DNA of 20,973 nucleotides from CBDCWA01 sp046048295 (GCA_046048295.1 JBJOGJ010000046.1:1-20973), one strand, 5' to 3'; positions 1-8,586 are shown, counted from the first letter of the stretch. Translations and numbers: made by a program. The notes: a model not told the origin generated them from the sequence alone.

Positions 1-438
<438 letters not shown>

Positions 439-457
439 TGCTCTTGTTCCGGCGCCC

Positions 458-471
458 GGTGTCCAGACACC
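458..471. other. Short perfect inverted repeat after trpE
   Basis: GGTGTC and GACACC flank a 2-bp centre, only 19 bp past the trpE stop. The surroundings are GC-rich (CGCCC before it and CCCGG after it). No T-run follows, so it is not a canonical terminator. It could be a factor-independent 3' end of trpE or a dimeric regulator site for the isomerase gene that starts at 619. The remaining gap (439-618) shows nothing else I can name. Confidence 0.25.
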
Positions 472-618
472 AACCCGGAGCCCTAGCATGGACTTTCGAT
501 TGTGTTCTGGATTCATGAACGCTTGAAGAACTCCGCCCGGAGCTGAGGCGTGGATCCGCAACACCTGCCTATTGACGCCGGCAACCGCTCGCAGAGAGCC
601 GTTCAAGGAGAAGTACAG

Positions 619-1728
619 ATGCCACAGAATTCCGTCCCCTGCCTGTTCATGCGCGGCGGCACCTCTCGCGGCCCGTTTCTCAACCGGGCACACCTGCCCG
701 ATGACCTCGACGCTCTGGCAGAGATGCTGATTTCTGCAGTCGGGGCGGGTCATCCGATCAACATCGACGGCATCGGCGGCGGCACCGAAGTGACCACCAA
801 GGTTGTCATGGTTTCGCCTTCCAAGGACGAATGGGCGGATATCGATTATTTCTTCGCCCAAGTCGCTGTGGGCGAACGGCAGGTCGACTACTCGCCAACC
901 TGCGGCAACATGCTTTCCGGCGTTGCACCGGCAGCCATCGAGCTTGGGCTCTTTCCAGCACAGGAAGGGGAAACGCGGGTCAAGATCCTGTCGGTCAATA
1001 CGGGCGCGCGTATCGAAGCCATTGTGCAGACGCCTGGCGGTGTCGTTGAATATGAGGGTAATGCGCGCATCGACGGCGTGCCGGGCACCGCTGCGCCCAT
1101 CGTACTCAACTTCATGGATGTCATCGGGTCCAGTTGCGGGGCGTTGTTCCCAACCGGCAAGACGATCGAGAATATCGACGGGATCGATGTGACCTGTATC
1201 GACGTCGCAATGCCGATGGCGCTGGCGCGGGCGGATGCGTTCGGCCTCACCGGCTACGAGACCAGAGAGGAGCTGGACGCAAATCGCGCGTTCTACGCCC
1301 GAATGGAGCCGATCCGGCGCGAAGCCGGCCGGCGCATGGGGCTCGGGGACGTCTCCGACAAGGTGGTGCCGAAGTTCGGCATTCTCAGCGCACCACGCTC
1401 GGGAGGCGCCATCAATGCCCGCTATTTCATGCCCAAGACCTGTCATCCTTCACTCGCTGTTACCGGGTCGATCTGCATCGGATCGTGTATTCTATCGCCG
1501 GGTACGGTGGCCGAGGGTATCTCGGTGATTCCCGACGGTAGCCCGGTGACCCTCGAGATCGAGCACCCGATGGGGCAGATCGAGGTGGCGATGGATTACT
1601 CGGCGACCAATGGTTTCGAGCTCAAATCGGCCGGGATCCTGCGGACAGCACGCAAGCTGATGGAAGGACAACTGTTCGTGCCCTCGTCGGTGATGGCCAA
1701 GGAGAAGATTTCGGAGCCTGCTGAATAA
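619..1728 (+). CDS. PrpF-family isomerase, 4-oxalomesaconate tautomerase-like
   Basis: This 369-residue protein belongs to the PrpF/diaminopimelate-epimerase-fold family, which also holds 4-oxalomesaconate tautomerase (GalD) and methylitaconate isomerase. Family marks are the opening MRGGTSRGPF, then GIGGGTEVTTKV, SPTCGNMLSGVAPAAIE, and the late ARYFMPKTCHPSLAVTGSIC. Lys61 and Cys95 are spaced like the Lys/Cys pair described as catalytic in PrpF. The frame stays open upstream to 550, but ATG 619 is preferred because AAGGAG sits 8 bp before it and the family begins with a short lead before the MRGGTSRG block. The likely chemistry is double-bond or keto-enol isomerisation of a tricarboxylic or unsaturated dicarboxylic acid. 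The exact substrate cannot be read from sequence: no acnD/prpC or ligase-type ring-cleavage genes are adjacent, so neither methylcitrate nor gallate/protocatechuate breakdown is supported by context. Confidence 0.85.
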   Translation: MPQNSVPCLFMRGGTSRGPFLNRAHLPDDLDALAEMLISAVGAGHPINIDGIGGGTEVTTKVVMVSPSKDEWADIDYFFAQVAVGERQVDYSPTCGNMLSGVAPAAIELGLFPAQEGETRVKILSVNTGARIEAIVQTPGGVVEYEGNARIDGVPGTAAPIVLNFMDVIGSSCGALFPTGKTIENIDGIDVTCIDVAMPMALARADAFGLTGYETREELDANRAFYARMEPIRREAGRRMGLGDVSDKVVPKFGILSAPRSGGAINARYFMPKTCHPSLAVTGSICIGSCILSPGTVAEGISVIPDGSPVTLEIEHPMGQIEVAMDYSATNGFELKSAGILRTARKLMEGQLFVPSSVMAKEKISEPAE

Positions 1729-1977
1729 CCGAAGTGGCGGCGGAGCTTTCGTATCGATGCTCCCCGCGGCAACGCCGGTTTAACCAGTGCCGATGTACCA
1801 ATGAAGACAGCGCCGCCATTGGTGGCGGAACTTCGTGTTGTACCCGCTTTATTCGGCAGAAGGCGCCAAGTCAGTGTACGCGATTCATGGAACCGGCTGC
1901 CCGGAGCCTCCGCTGCGAGGTGCCGGCCGGGAGACTCCCGATAGCGCCTTCACGGGATCGGAAGGCCAGGTGCAGGC

Positions 1978-3651
1978 GTGATCGAGGGAAATGCAGACTT
2001 CGAGCGCATCGCACGATTCAAAGCAGACATCGTTGTCGTGGGCGCTGGGCCTGTCGGCATCATCACCGCACTCGCGCTGGCCGGCAAGGGCCTGGCCGTC
2101 ATCCTACTGGAGAGCGGCGGGCAACGTCCTGATGCTGCGGCGCAAGGCCTTTCCGGGGCCATCAATCTCCGCCCCGACAATCACCACGCGCCAGAGATCA
2201 CAGTGTCGCGGCAGTTGGGGGGAACCTCCAACCTTTGGGGCGGGCGGTGCCTTCCCTACGATCCGATCGATTATGCGCCGAGACCGTGGCTCGGCCTGCC
2301 CGGCTGGGCAATCGGCGCGCACGACCTGGATCCGTATATGGATGCGGCATGCTCCATGCTCGGTGCGGGGAGCCGGGCCCAGTACCGGGACGCGCTGACA
2401 GAGGTTTCGGCCGACGGGGATTTCTCGTTCGACAGCCTCGAGAGGTGGAGCAACGTGCCGCGGGCACATGTGTTGCACGGACGAGCCCTGGAGGAGACGG
2501 AGAACCTGCTTGTGGTGCTGGGCGCCACGGCGATCGGTTTCCTGTACGATGCCGCCGGGCGCATCGAGGCTGTCGATACGCACATCGAAGGGAAAGGGCG
2601 TGGGCTGATCGATGCTCCCGAGGTGGTGCTGGCCGCGGGCGGGAACGAAAGCACGCGGCTGCTGCTCGCCGAGCAACGCCGGGTGCCTGGCCTGTTCGGC
2701 GACAAGCTCGGCCGAAACTACATGGGGCATCTGGCCGGCACATTGGCCGACGTGGAGATCCACAACCAGGCGCTGCATGACGGGCTCGACTTCCACGTCG
2801 ACCGGCATGGTTCCTACGTCCGCCGTCGGATCGTGCCGTGCACGCGCCTGCAGGCGGACGAGCGTCTCGCCAATATCGCGTTCTGGCCGGTCGTCCCGGA
2901 GATCTTCGATCCGCGACATCGCTCGGGTCCGCTGTCGGCGGTATTCCTCGCACTTTCGATTGCTCCGCTTGGGCGTCGCCTCGTTGCGGAGGCAATCCGG
3001 TTGCGGCATGTCGGCGAGGCCCCGCACCGGCGACTTGCGCACATTGTCAACATGCTGCGCGATCCGATCGCCACGATGGGGTTTGCGCCTTGGTTCCTCT
3101 GGAAGAGCAAATTCTCCACGCCGCGCCTTCCAGGCCTCTTCATTCAGAATCCGGCGCGCCGGTATGGCCTCGAATACCACTCCGAGCACCTGCCGTCGCC
3201 GGAGAGCCGCCTCACACTGTCCGGTGAATGCGATCGCCTCGGGCAGCCACGCCTCGCAATCGACCTCCGGTTCTCCGGACAAGATGCGAATTCCATCGTT
3301 CGAGCTCATGGCGCGCTCGACGAATGGCTGACGCGAAACCAGCTCGCACGGCTGATCTACCGCTACCCAGCAGAAGAGCGCAGTGCGCGGATCCTGGCCG
3401 AGGCGAAGCACGGCAACCACCAGATCGGCACCATCCCGATGGGCAACACCCGCTGCGAGGGTATTGTCGACCGGGACTGCCGCACCTTCGATGTGCCAAA
3501 CCTCAGCGTGGTCTCGACCGCCGTGCTGCCGACGTCCGGCCACGGCAATCCCACCATGGCGGCGGTACAGCTTGGGCTTCGCCTCGCCGACCGCGTGGCG
3601 AACGAGCGCAGGCGCCCGGCCGTGCGCACGGCGGGTACCGCAGCCGCCTGA
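1978..3651 (+). CDS. GMC-family FAD-dependent oxidoreductase
   Basis: This 557-residue flavoprotein opens with the ADP-binding Rossmann motif VVGAGPVGIITA (residues about 20-31), followed by LLESGG. The GMC block QLGGTSNLWGGRC lies near residue 78. The C-terminal domain carries NHQIGTIPMG (His481) and the closing SGHGNPTMAAVQLGLRLAD (His522, Asn524), which place the His and Asn active-site pair of GMC dehydrogenases/oxidases. It therefore oxidises an alcohol or sugar hydroxyl using FAD. No signal peptide or Tat motif is visible, so it is probably cytoplasmic. The start is GTG at 1978, with GGAAGG about 12 bp upstream; there is no better in-frame ATG before the Rossmann motif. It follows the isomerase by 249 bp (1729-1977, nothing convincing inside) and converges with the MDR gene, their stops 2 bp apart. 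The substrate is unknown. Confidence 0.85.
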   Translation: MIEGNADFERIARFKADIVVVGAGPVGIITALALAGKGLAVILLESGGQRPDAAAQGLSGAINLRPDNHHAPEITVSRQLGGTSNLWGGRCLPYDPIDYAPRPWLGLPGWAIGAHDLDPYMDAACSMLGAGSRAQYRDALTEVSADGDFSFDSLERWSNVPRAHVLHGRALEETENLLVVLGATAIGFLYDAAGRIEAVDTHIEGKGRGLIDAPEVVLAAGGNESTRLLLAEQRRVPGLFGDKLGRNYMGHLAGTLADVEIHNQALHDGLDFHVDRHGSYVRRRIVPCTRLQADERLANIAFWPVVPEIFDPRHRSGPLSAVFLALSIAPLGRRLVAEAIRLRHVGEAPHRRLAHIVNMLRDPIATMGFAPWFLWKSKFSTPRLPGLFIQNPARRYGLEYHSEHLPSPESRLTLSGECDRLGQPRLAIDLRFSGQDANSIVRAHGALDEWLTRNQLARLIYRYPAEERSARILAEAKHGNHQIGTIPMGNTRCEGIVDRDCRTFDVPNLSVVSTAVLPTSGHGNPTMAAVQLGLRLADRVANERRRPAVRTAGTAAA

Positions 3652-3653
3652 GA

Positions 3654-4652
3654 TCACAGCGTCAGCACGACAGAACCGAAGGTGGCGCGCGCCTCGAGGT
3701 CGCGATGGGCGGCTGCGGCATCGCGGAGCGGATAGGTGCGGCCGACGTCCAGCCTTATGACGCCCGAGTGGACGAGGCCGAACAGTTCCTCGTAAGCCCT
3801 TTGCCTGTCCGCCTCCTGTGCGATGTGGAAGCTGAACGCCGGACGTGCGATGGCAAGCGATCCCTTCTTGGCCAGGAGCAACAGGTCGACGGGTTCCGGG
3901 TGGCCCGAGGAATTGCCGTAGTTCACCAGCATCGAGAACGGGCGCATGCAGTCGAAGGACTTGATGCAGGTGTCCTTGCCGACACCGTCGAAGACGCTGT
4001 GAACCCCTTCCGGCACGATCCTGCGGACCTCGGCCACGAAATCCCCCTCCCGGTAGAGGATCGGGTGTGCACACCCATGCGCTCGCACGATCTCCGCTTT
4101 TTCGGCGCTGCCGACAGTGCCGATGACCGTGGCGCCAAGATGCCTGCACCACTGGGTCAAGATCAAGCCTACGCCGCTCGCCGCGCCATGGTTGAGGATG
4201 AAATCGCCAGGGTTCGGCTTGTAGTAGCGGTTGATGACCATGGAGGCCGTCAACCCCTTCAGCATCACCGCCGCCGCCTGCTGGTCGGTGATCGTATCGG
4301 GGAGACTGACGAGGCACCCGACCGGCAAGTTGCGGCGTTCGGCGTATGATCCGGTGTTCTCGTAGAATGGGCCGCCCGAGCCGACATAGCCGACGCGGTC
4401 GCCAGGGCGATACGCTGATACGCCATCTCCAACCGCCTCGACGACCCCTGCCGCCTCATTGCCGAGGATGACGGGAAACTGGAGCGGCCTGGCGATATAG
4501 AATCCGCCACGGCGGACGTTGATGTCCGAGAAATTGAGGGCCACCGCAGTATGCCGGACCTGGACCTCGCCCGGTCCAGGCGGGGCGATTTCACAGTCTT
4601 CCCATACCAGAACCTCCGGGCCACCGTTGCGATGCATCCTCAATGCCTTCAT
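3654..4652 (-). CDS. Quinone oxidoreductase-like MDR enzyme (NADPH:quinone reductase family)
   Basis: This 332-residue protein of the medium-chain dehydrogenase/reductase superfamily is close to the length of bacterial quinone reductases (about 325). It begins MKALRMHRNGGPEVL and shows NFSDINVRRG (about 40-49), the GNEAAGVVEAVGDGV block (about 64-78) and the nucleotide-binding HGAASGVG near residue 150. The catalytic and structural zinc ligands of true alcohol dehydrogenases are absent, which fits the zinc-free QOR branch reducing quinones or enones with NADPH. The frame runs on upstream to 4781, but ATG 4652 is chosen because GGAGG lies 7 bp before it and the family's conserved start falls here. 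It is divergent from the DUF2254 gene (156 bp between starts). The physiological substrate is not predictable. Confidence 0.88.
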   Translation of the reverse strand: MKALRMHRNGGPEVLVWEDCEIAPPGPGEVQVRHTAVALNFSDINVRRGGFYIARPLQFPVILGNEAAGVVEAVGDGVSAYRPGDRVGYVGSGGPFYENTGSYAERRNLPVGCLVSLPDTITDQQAAAVMLKGLTASMVINRYYKPNPGDFILNHGAASGVGLILTQWCRHLGATVIGTVGSAEKAEIVRAHGCAHPILYREGDFVAEVRRIVPEGVHSVFDGVGKDTCIKSFDCMRPFSMLVNYGNSSGHPEPVDLLLLAKKGSLAIARPAFSFHIAQEADRQRAYEELFGLVHSGVIRLDVGRTYPLRDAAAAHRDLEARATFGSVVLTL

Positions 4653-4808
4653 TGGGGTATCCTCCGTCTTGGTTTCCCCGTGATGGTAACGCCATGCCGG
4701 CTGGCGGGGAAATCCCTGTACCATGCGCGCAATCGCCCTGGGTACTATTCGGGGGCGTTGAGCGTTCAACTCGTCTACCAACCATCAATTCTCAGAAGCG
4801 GTACCACA

Positions 4809-6113
4809 ATGCTCTCATCCAAATGGCTCTGGCACCTCACGCGCGCCACCCATCGCATGGACGTGCGCGCGCTGGCTATTTCGCTGCTCGCGGTCGTAGC
4901 GGCGCCGGTCGCGCTCATTCTCGGGCGCTACGTGTCGCCGGAACTTGCCGACATGCTCGGTTCCAACGCTGTCGGCAACCTGCTCACCATCGTCGCGTCG
5001 AGCATGCTGACGATCACGACCTTCTCTCTCTCGACGATCGTGGCCGCATTCGCGACGTCCAGCACATCGACATCGCCTCGCGCAACGGCCCTCCTGATGC
5101 AGAACGCGACGACACAGAATATGTTGTCGACATTCGTCGGAGCATTCATCTTCAGTCTCACCGGGCTGATCCTGCTGCAGACCGAGATATTCGACGCAGC
5201 CGGGCGCCTGGCCCTGTTCGCGGTGACACTCGTGGTCATTGCGCTTGTCGTGATCACGCTGCTGCGCTGGATCGATTTCCTGCTGCGCCTCGGGCGGATC
5301 GGATACATCAGCGGGCAGGTTGACTCCGAAGCCACCGCGGCCATCGCGAACCGCATCAAGGAACCCTACCTCGGCGGGATGCCGCTAGCCGATGGCAGGG
5401 ACCAGATCGCCGCCAGCGCATGGCCAGTCGTGTCCCAGGAGACCGGCTACATCGTGCACATCGACATGGCAGCGCTGCAGGAATGCATCGGGGAGGAGCG
5501 GTCGATCTATCTTCTCGCTTTGCCAGGCGCGATGATGCACCCGCGCCGGGTGCTGGCGCGCGTCACCGGGCCACACGACGCGGAACTCGAGAATGCGATC
5601 CGCGATGCCGTCTCCGTCGCCAGTCAACGGACGTACGACCAGGATCCCCGCTTCGGCCTCATCACGCTCTCGGAGATCGCATCCAAGGCGCTTTCGCCCG
5701 GCATCAACGATCCGGGCACGGCAATCGAAGTGATTTCGAGAATGACGCGCATCCTCGCGATGTGGGCCGGCGAGAAGCGGCCGGAGGAGGTGCGTTTTCC
5801 AAATGTCTACGTTCCACTGCTTTCGAACAGAGATCTCATGCGCGATGCGTTCAACCCGTTGTCCCGCGACGGTGCCGGCCTCATCGAGGTGCAGATCCGG
5901 TTACAGAAAAGCCTTGCCGCACTTGCCCATCTCGGTGATCGCGAAGTTGGCGAGGAAGCGCGCAAGTTGTCGGCAATTGCGCTGGCGCGTGCCGAAGCGG
6001 CGCTGGTTGTCGACGAGGAACGGCGACTGCTGCGGGAGACCGTCGAACGCGCGTTTGCCGGCGAGGAGCCGCCGCTGGCCGAAATCTCATTCAAGCATGC
6101 AGTGGCCGAGTGA
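4809..6113 (+). CDS. DUF2254 domain membrane protein
   Basis: This 434-residue protein has an N-terminal membrane half and a soluble C-terminal half, the architecture of the DUF2254 family. Four hydrophobic segments are visible at about residues 21-41, 58-81, 106-124 and 133-155. The loop after the second segment is Ser/Thr-rich (TIVAAFATSSTSTSPRA), a family hallmark. The soluble part contains TGYIVHID, RTYDQDPRFGLITLSEIASKALSPG and INDPGTAIEVI, also characteristic. The molecular role is unknown; proposals for the family centre on envelope or ion-transport functions. ATG 4809 is used because the first membrane segment follows at normal distance; the upstream extension (from 4551) lies antisense to the divergent MDR gene. 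The ribosome site is weak (AGAAGCGG). The gene stands alone. Confidence 0.82.
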   Translation: MLSSKWLWHLTRATHRMDVRALAISLLAVVAAPVALILGRYVSPELADMLGSNAVGNLLTIVASSMLTITTFSLSTIVAAFATSSTSTSPRATALLMQNATTQNMLSTFVGAFIFSLTGLILLQTEIFDAAGRLALFAVTLVVIALVVITLLRWIDFLLRLGRIGYISGQVDSEATAAIANRIKEPYLGGMPLADGRDQIAASAWPVVSQETGYIVHIDMAALQECIGEERSIYLLALPGAMMHPRRVLARVTGPHDAELENAIRDAVSVASQRTYDQDPRFGLITLSEIASKALSPGINDPGTAIEVISRMTRILAMWAGEKRPEEVRFPNVYVPLLSNRDLMRDAFNPLSRDGAGLIEVQIRLQKSLAALAHLGDREVGEEARKLSAIALARAEAALVVDEERRLLRETVERAFAGEEPPLAEISFKHAVAE

Positions 6114-6166
6114 AGTCTTGCTTGTCGCTGGAGGCTCGTGTTCAGGAAGTGGTTTGTTTGATTTGC

Positions 6167-6190
6167 TCAACATCGGCAGGCCGATGTTGA
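6167..6190. terminator. Hairpin downstream of the DUF2254 gene
   Basis: TCAACATCGG and CCGATGTTGA form a perfect 10-bp stem with the 4-base loop CAGG, 53 bp after the DUF2254 stop. The stem is strong and well placed for transcription termination or mRNA 3'-end protection, but no U-tract follows, so intrinsic termination is not certain. It could instead be a protein-binding palindrome. Confidence 0.4.
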
Positions 6191-6678
6191 GGCAGTTCCA
6201 TGCCAGCGGCGCCACAGGCGGTCGGCCTTGGCGTTTTGCGTCGTTCGTTCTGATCTCCCCAAGAAGGGGGCGGGACGGCACGGGCCGTCGAACAGTAATT
6301 AAGATGGGACCGGAGCCGTCCCGCGCCTGGGGCACTTGTCGCCCGACACCGGTCCATCTCACCAGCGCGGTCACCTGCATTCGTGGCCAGTGCGGCCGCG
6401 AGTGCCGGCACGGGCAACCACTCCAGCTGATGGGAGTGCAAATGCTTACCAAGCCCCGCCTCCACCCGAACGCCCAGCTCGCGACAGTGCCCCTGATCGA
6501 GGCGGATGCGAGGGAGTATGAGGCATGCGGAGAAAGCGGGGATAACTATTTTGTGCGCGCAGCGATTCACGCCCTCGCTTCGCTCGGACGGTCGCGGCGG
6601 CGGGCCATCCTGTAAGGCTGGACGCACTTGGCGGCGGTGGTCGGTGCCTTGTGGGCGAGGCGCCAGCAAGACAAACTC

Positions 6679-6796
6679 CTGTCATCCCGGACGAGCGGAG
6701 CGAGATCCGGGACCCAGGGGCGGCTTGGCGGCGGGCTCGAGTAGCGGCCCTGGGTCCCGGCTCTGCGCAGCTGGCGCCGCTTGGCCGGGATGACAG
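6679..6796. repeat. Intergenic palindromic repeat element of the GTCATCCCGG type
   Basis: The outer arms CTGTCATCCCGG (6679-6690) and CCGGGATGACAG (6785-6796) are perfect inverted repeats. The inner arms CCGGGACCCAGGG (6707-6719) and CCCTGGGTCCCGG (6738-6750) are also perfect. The strand between the arm pairs on each side (GAGCGGAGCGAGATC against GCTCTGCGCAGCTGGC) pairs imperfectly, so the 118-bp unit can fold into one long hairpin with an 18-base loop. Elements with these ends are scattered between genes in many alphaproteobacteria and resemble REP/MITE-like non-autonomous repeats. No transposase is present. It sits about 100 bp upstream of the phosphatase gene. Confidence 0.75.
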
Positions 6797-6896
6797 TTGG
6801 GGGGCGAATGCATGCAGCCCAGACGCACGAGCGGTCGGTGCGGGATCAAGAGGAGAAACCCTTGCAAAGTGCGACATGCCCGGTCATTCTCGCAGC

Positions 6897-7415
6897 ATGC
6901 TGACACTCTCGCTATTGCGCCACGCCAAGTCGAGCTGGGACGACACCGATCTCGATGACCACGAGCGCCCCCTCGCCAAGCGAGGGACGAAGACAGCGCC
7001 GCTGGTGGGAAAGTTCATCGCCAATGAACTGCCGCCTATCAATCGCGTGCTCTGCTCGGATGCAGTGCGGACACGGGCGACGCTGACGCTGGTGCTCGCC
7101 GAACTCGGAGAGCCGCTGCCCGATATCAGCTACGAGCCGGACCTCTACCTCGCGACGCCAGCAACGTATCTCCGCCATCTGGCGCGTTGCGCGGATGCCG
7201 ACAGCCACGTGATGATGGTGGGGCATAATCCGGGTATGCAAATGCTGGCGCTCGAGCTCACGAAAGTCGGCGAGAAAAAGGACCTGGCGGCACTGGCCCA
7301 AAAGTTTCCGACAGCGGCACTCGCGGTCATCCAATTCGACGCAAGGGCATGGCGCGAAGCGTGCCGCGCGAGCGGACAGCTCGTCCGCTTCGTGACGCCA
7401 AAGGAACTGGGGTAG
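6897..7415 (+). CDS. SixA-type histidine phosphatase
   Basis: This 172-residue protein carries the histidine-phosphatase RHG motif as LLRHAKSSW (His9 is the phospho-acceptor), the second pocket element CSDAVRTRAT (Arg58), and the second catalytic histidine in MMVGHNPG (His110). The length and the opening LRHAKS place it with SixA-like enzymes, which in E. coli dephosphorylate histidine-phosphotransfer proteins; small-molecule phosphates are possible for other members. It is a soluble cytoplasmic enzyme. ATG 6897 puts the family motif at the normal distance from the start. ATG 6876 (seven residues longer) is an alternative, with a poor ribosome site in both cases. It lies upstream of the small YCGP gene on the same strand, 89 bp apart, but no functional link is known. 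Confidence 0.82.
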   Translation: MLTLSLLRHAKSSWDDTDLDDHERPLAKRGTKTAPLVGKFIANELPPINRVLCSDAVRTRATLTLVLAELGEPLPDISYEPDLYLATPATYLRHLARCADADSHVMMVGHNPGMQMLALELTKVGEKKDLAALAQKFPTAALAVIQFDARAWREACRASGQLVRFVTPKELG

Positions 7416-7504
7416 AAAGTGCCGCGCCGGGCGCGACTCTTAACGTTTCAGTAACCACGAAGCAGCAGGTTGTTGTCGAGTCGCAGCTTCTAACGGTTTC
7501 GCAG

Positions 7505-8002
7505 ATGACGAATTCAGCGGTCTTCGACAAGGGGCGGATCGCCTCGAGCCTCAACGACGCCAACAACGACACCGGACGCATCGCATATTGCGGACCCTAC
7601 GTGGTATCCGCCATCACGGGCTGGTCGATCAGCAAGATCGAGGATGCCTTCAGGCGTCACAGGGCGCAGCCTGACGGCAGCGAGAAGCAGGTCAAGGGTA
7701 CCGATGCCGAGGAAGTCGGGGCGGTGCTCGCGGAATTCGGCTTCACCATGAGCCTCAGGGAAAGCTTCATGGATCTGGCGAAGAAGGAACGGCCGTCCGT
7801 CTGGAGCTGGATGCAGAAGCCGCGCAATGCCTGGTCGCACTACATCCTCGCCATCTCCAAGGGCAAGGAGGGCCACTGGATCCTGATCAAGGGCGTCAAG
7901 ATGTGCGATACGTATACTGATGGACGCTGGAAGTTCGTCTGCGACGGGCCGCACCGGGGCGCCAAGATCATGGAGATCTTCGAGGTCAGGAAAGAGACCT
8001 GA
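7505..8002 (+). CDS. Small protein with possible papain/C39-like Cys-His-Asp triad
   Basis: This 165-residue protein belongs to no named family that I recognise with certainty. The N-terminal part has GRIAYCGPYVVSAITG (Cys29), which resembles the cysteine motif CGPxxxxxxxG of C39/papain-like peptidases at the start of a helix. The C-terminal part has GHWILIKGVKMCDTYTDG with His124 and Asp135, which would complete a Cys-His-Asp triad in the expected order. An RGAKIMEIFEV strand closes the protein. Small phage-encoded proteins with YCGP, a GHW block and a DTYT block look similar to me from memory, so a phage origin is possible. No signal peptide or membrane segment is seen. ATG 7505 is the nearest start to the conserved part; the frame is open back to 7349 but no ribosome site is clear. 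It converges with efp, 7 bp between stops. The function is unknown. Confidence 0.6.
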   Translation: MTNSAVFDKGRIASSLNDANNDTGRIAYCGPYVVSAITGWSISKIEDAFRRHRAQPDGSEKQVKGTDAEEVGAVLAEFGFTMSLRESFMDLAKKERPSVWSWMQKPRNAWSHYILAISKGKEGHWILIKGVKMCDTYTDGRWKFVCDGPHRGAKIMEIFEVRKET

Positions 8003-8009
8003 TGCGGGA

Positions 8010-8579
8010 TCAGTCCTTGGCGCGCTCGACGTAAGACCCGTCCGCCGTCATCACGACGACGCGGGTGCCGGAGCCGATGTGCGGTGGCACCATGATGCGT
8101 TGGCCGTTCGACAGGATTGCCGGCTTGTAGGACGACGAGGCAGTCTGCCCCTTCACGACCGGGTCGGCCTCGACGATCTCGAAGACCACGCGCTGCGGCA
8201 GGTCGATCGAGATCGGGATGCCCTCGTGCATGAGGAGCGTGCAGGCCATGTTCTCCTGCAGCCAGGGCGCCATGTCACCGACGACGTCTTTCGGCACCGC
8301 GACCTGATCGAAGGTTTCCGGGTGCATGAAGTTGAAGCCCTGGTCGTCTTCGTAGAGATAGTTGTAGCTCACCTCCTCGACGAATGCGCGCTCGACCTGG
8401 TCCGTGGTACGGTAGCGCTCGACGACCTTCACACCATCGGCGATGCGGCGCATCTCGAGATGGGTGACGGGCGTGCCCTTGCCGGGGTGGATGTTCTCGG
8501 CCGACATGACGACGGCGAGCTTGCCGTCCAGATCGAGGACGTTGCCTTTGCGGATCGAGCTCGCGATGACCTTTACCAA
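8010..8579 (-). CDS. efp: Translation elongation factor P
   Basis: This 189-residue protein has the usual three-domain EF-P length. It begins VKVIASSIRKGNVLDLDGK after the initiator, and the first-domain loop reads ENIHPGKGTP with the modifiable lysine at position 34. The domain 2/3 part includes VEEVSYNYLYEDDQGFNFM, PISIDLP and VVFEIVEADPVVKG, the EF-P signature region. EF-P binds the ribosome E site and rescues stalling at consecutive prolines. The start codon is TTG at 8579. No ATG or GTG lies near it, GGAG sits 7 bp upstream, and starting here puts the key lysine at 34 exactly as in E. coli. The flanking divergent epmA and epmB genes encode the β-lysylation enzymes, so this EF-P is probably β-lysylated at Lys34. 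Confidence 0.97.
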   Translation of the reverse strand: MVKVIASSIRKGNVLDLDGKLAVVMSAENIHPGKGTPVTHLEMRRIADGVKVVERYRTTDQVERAFVEEVSYNYLYEDDQGFNFMHPETFDQVAVPKDVVGDMAPWLQENMACTLLMHEGIPISIDLPQRVVFEIVEADPVVKGQTASSSYKPAILSNGQRIMVPPHIGSGTRVVVMTADGSYVERAKD

Positions 8580-8586
8580 GGAGATT

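Larger units (their letters stand above)
6114..6896. other. Long intergenic stretch, no convincing gene
   Basis: About 780 bp separate the DUF2254 gene from the phosphatase gene. Open frames exist on both strands (for example 6142-6669 on -), but none gives a protein I recognise, a clear ribosome site or internal family motifs. Two structured elements lie inside: a 10-bp stem hairpin at 6167-6190 and an imperfect palindromic repeat at 6679-6796, both listed separately. Between them (6191-6678) I see mixed GC-rich sequence that could be gene or transposon debris or a non-coding RNA, without evidence for either. An AGGAG at 6851-6855 lies 21 bp before a possible upstream ATG (6876) of the phosphatase, too far to be a normal site. 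Confidence 0.6.

Noticed and set aside
1734..2132. 132-codon plus-strand frame between the isomerase and GMC genes
   Set aside because: It overlaps the GMC start in another frame, is Arg/Cys-rich and has no motif.
2104..4317. 737-codon open frame on the minus strand opposite the GMC gene and running into the MDR gene
   Set aside because: It is antisense to two genes with clear family motifs and has an Arg/Pro/Gly-rich composition typical of a GC-driven shadow frame.
6142..6669. 175-codon minus-strand frame in the gene-poor stretch
   Set aside because: No family resemblance, no ribosome site and low-complexity composition; kept only as an unexplained region.
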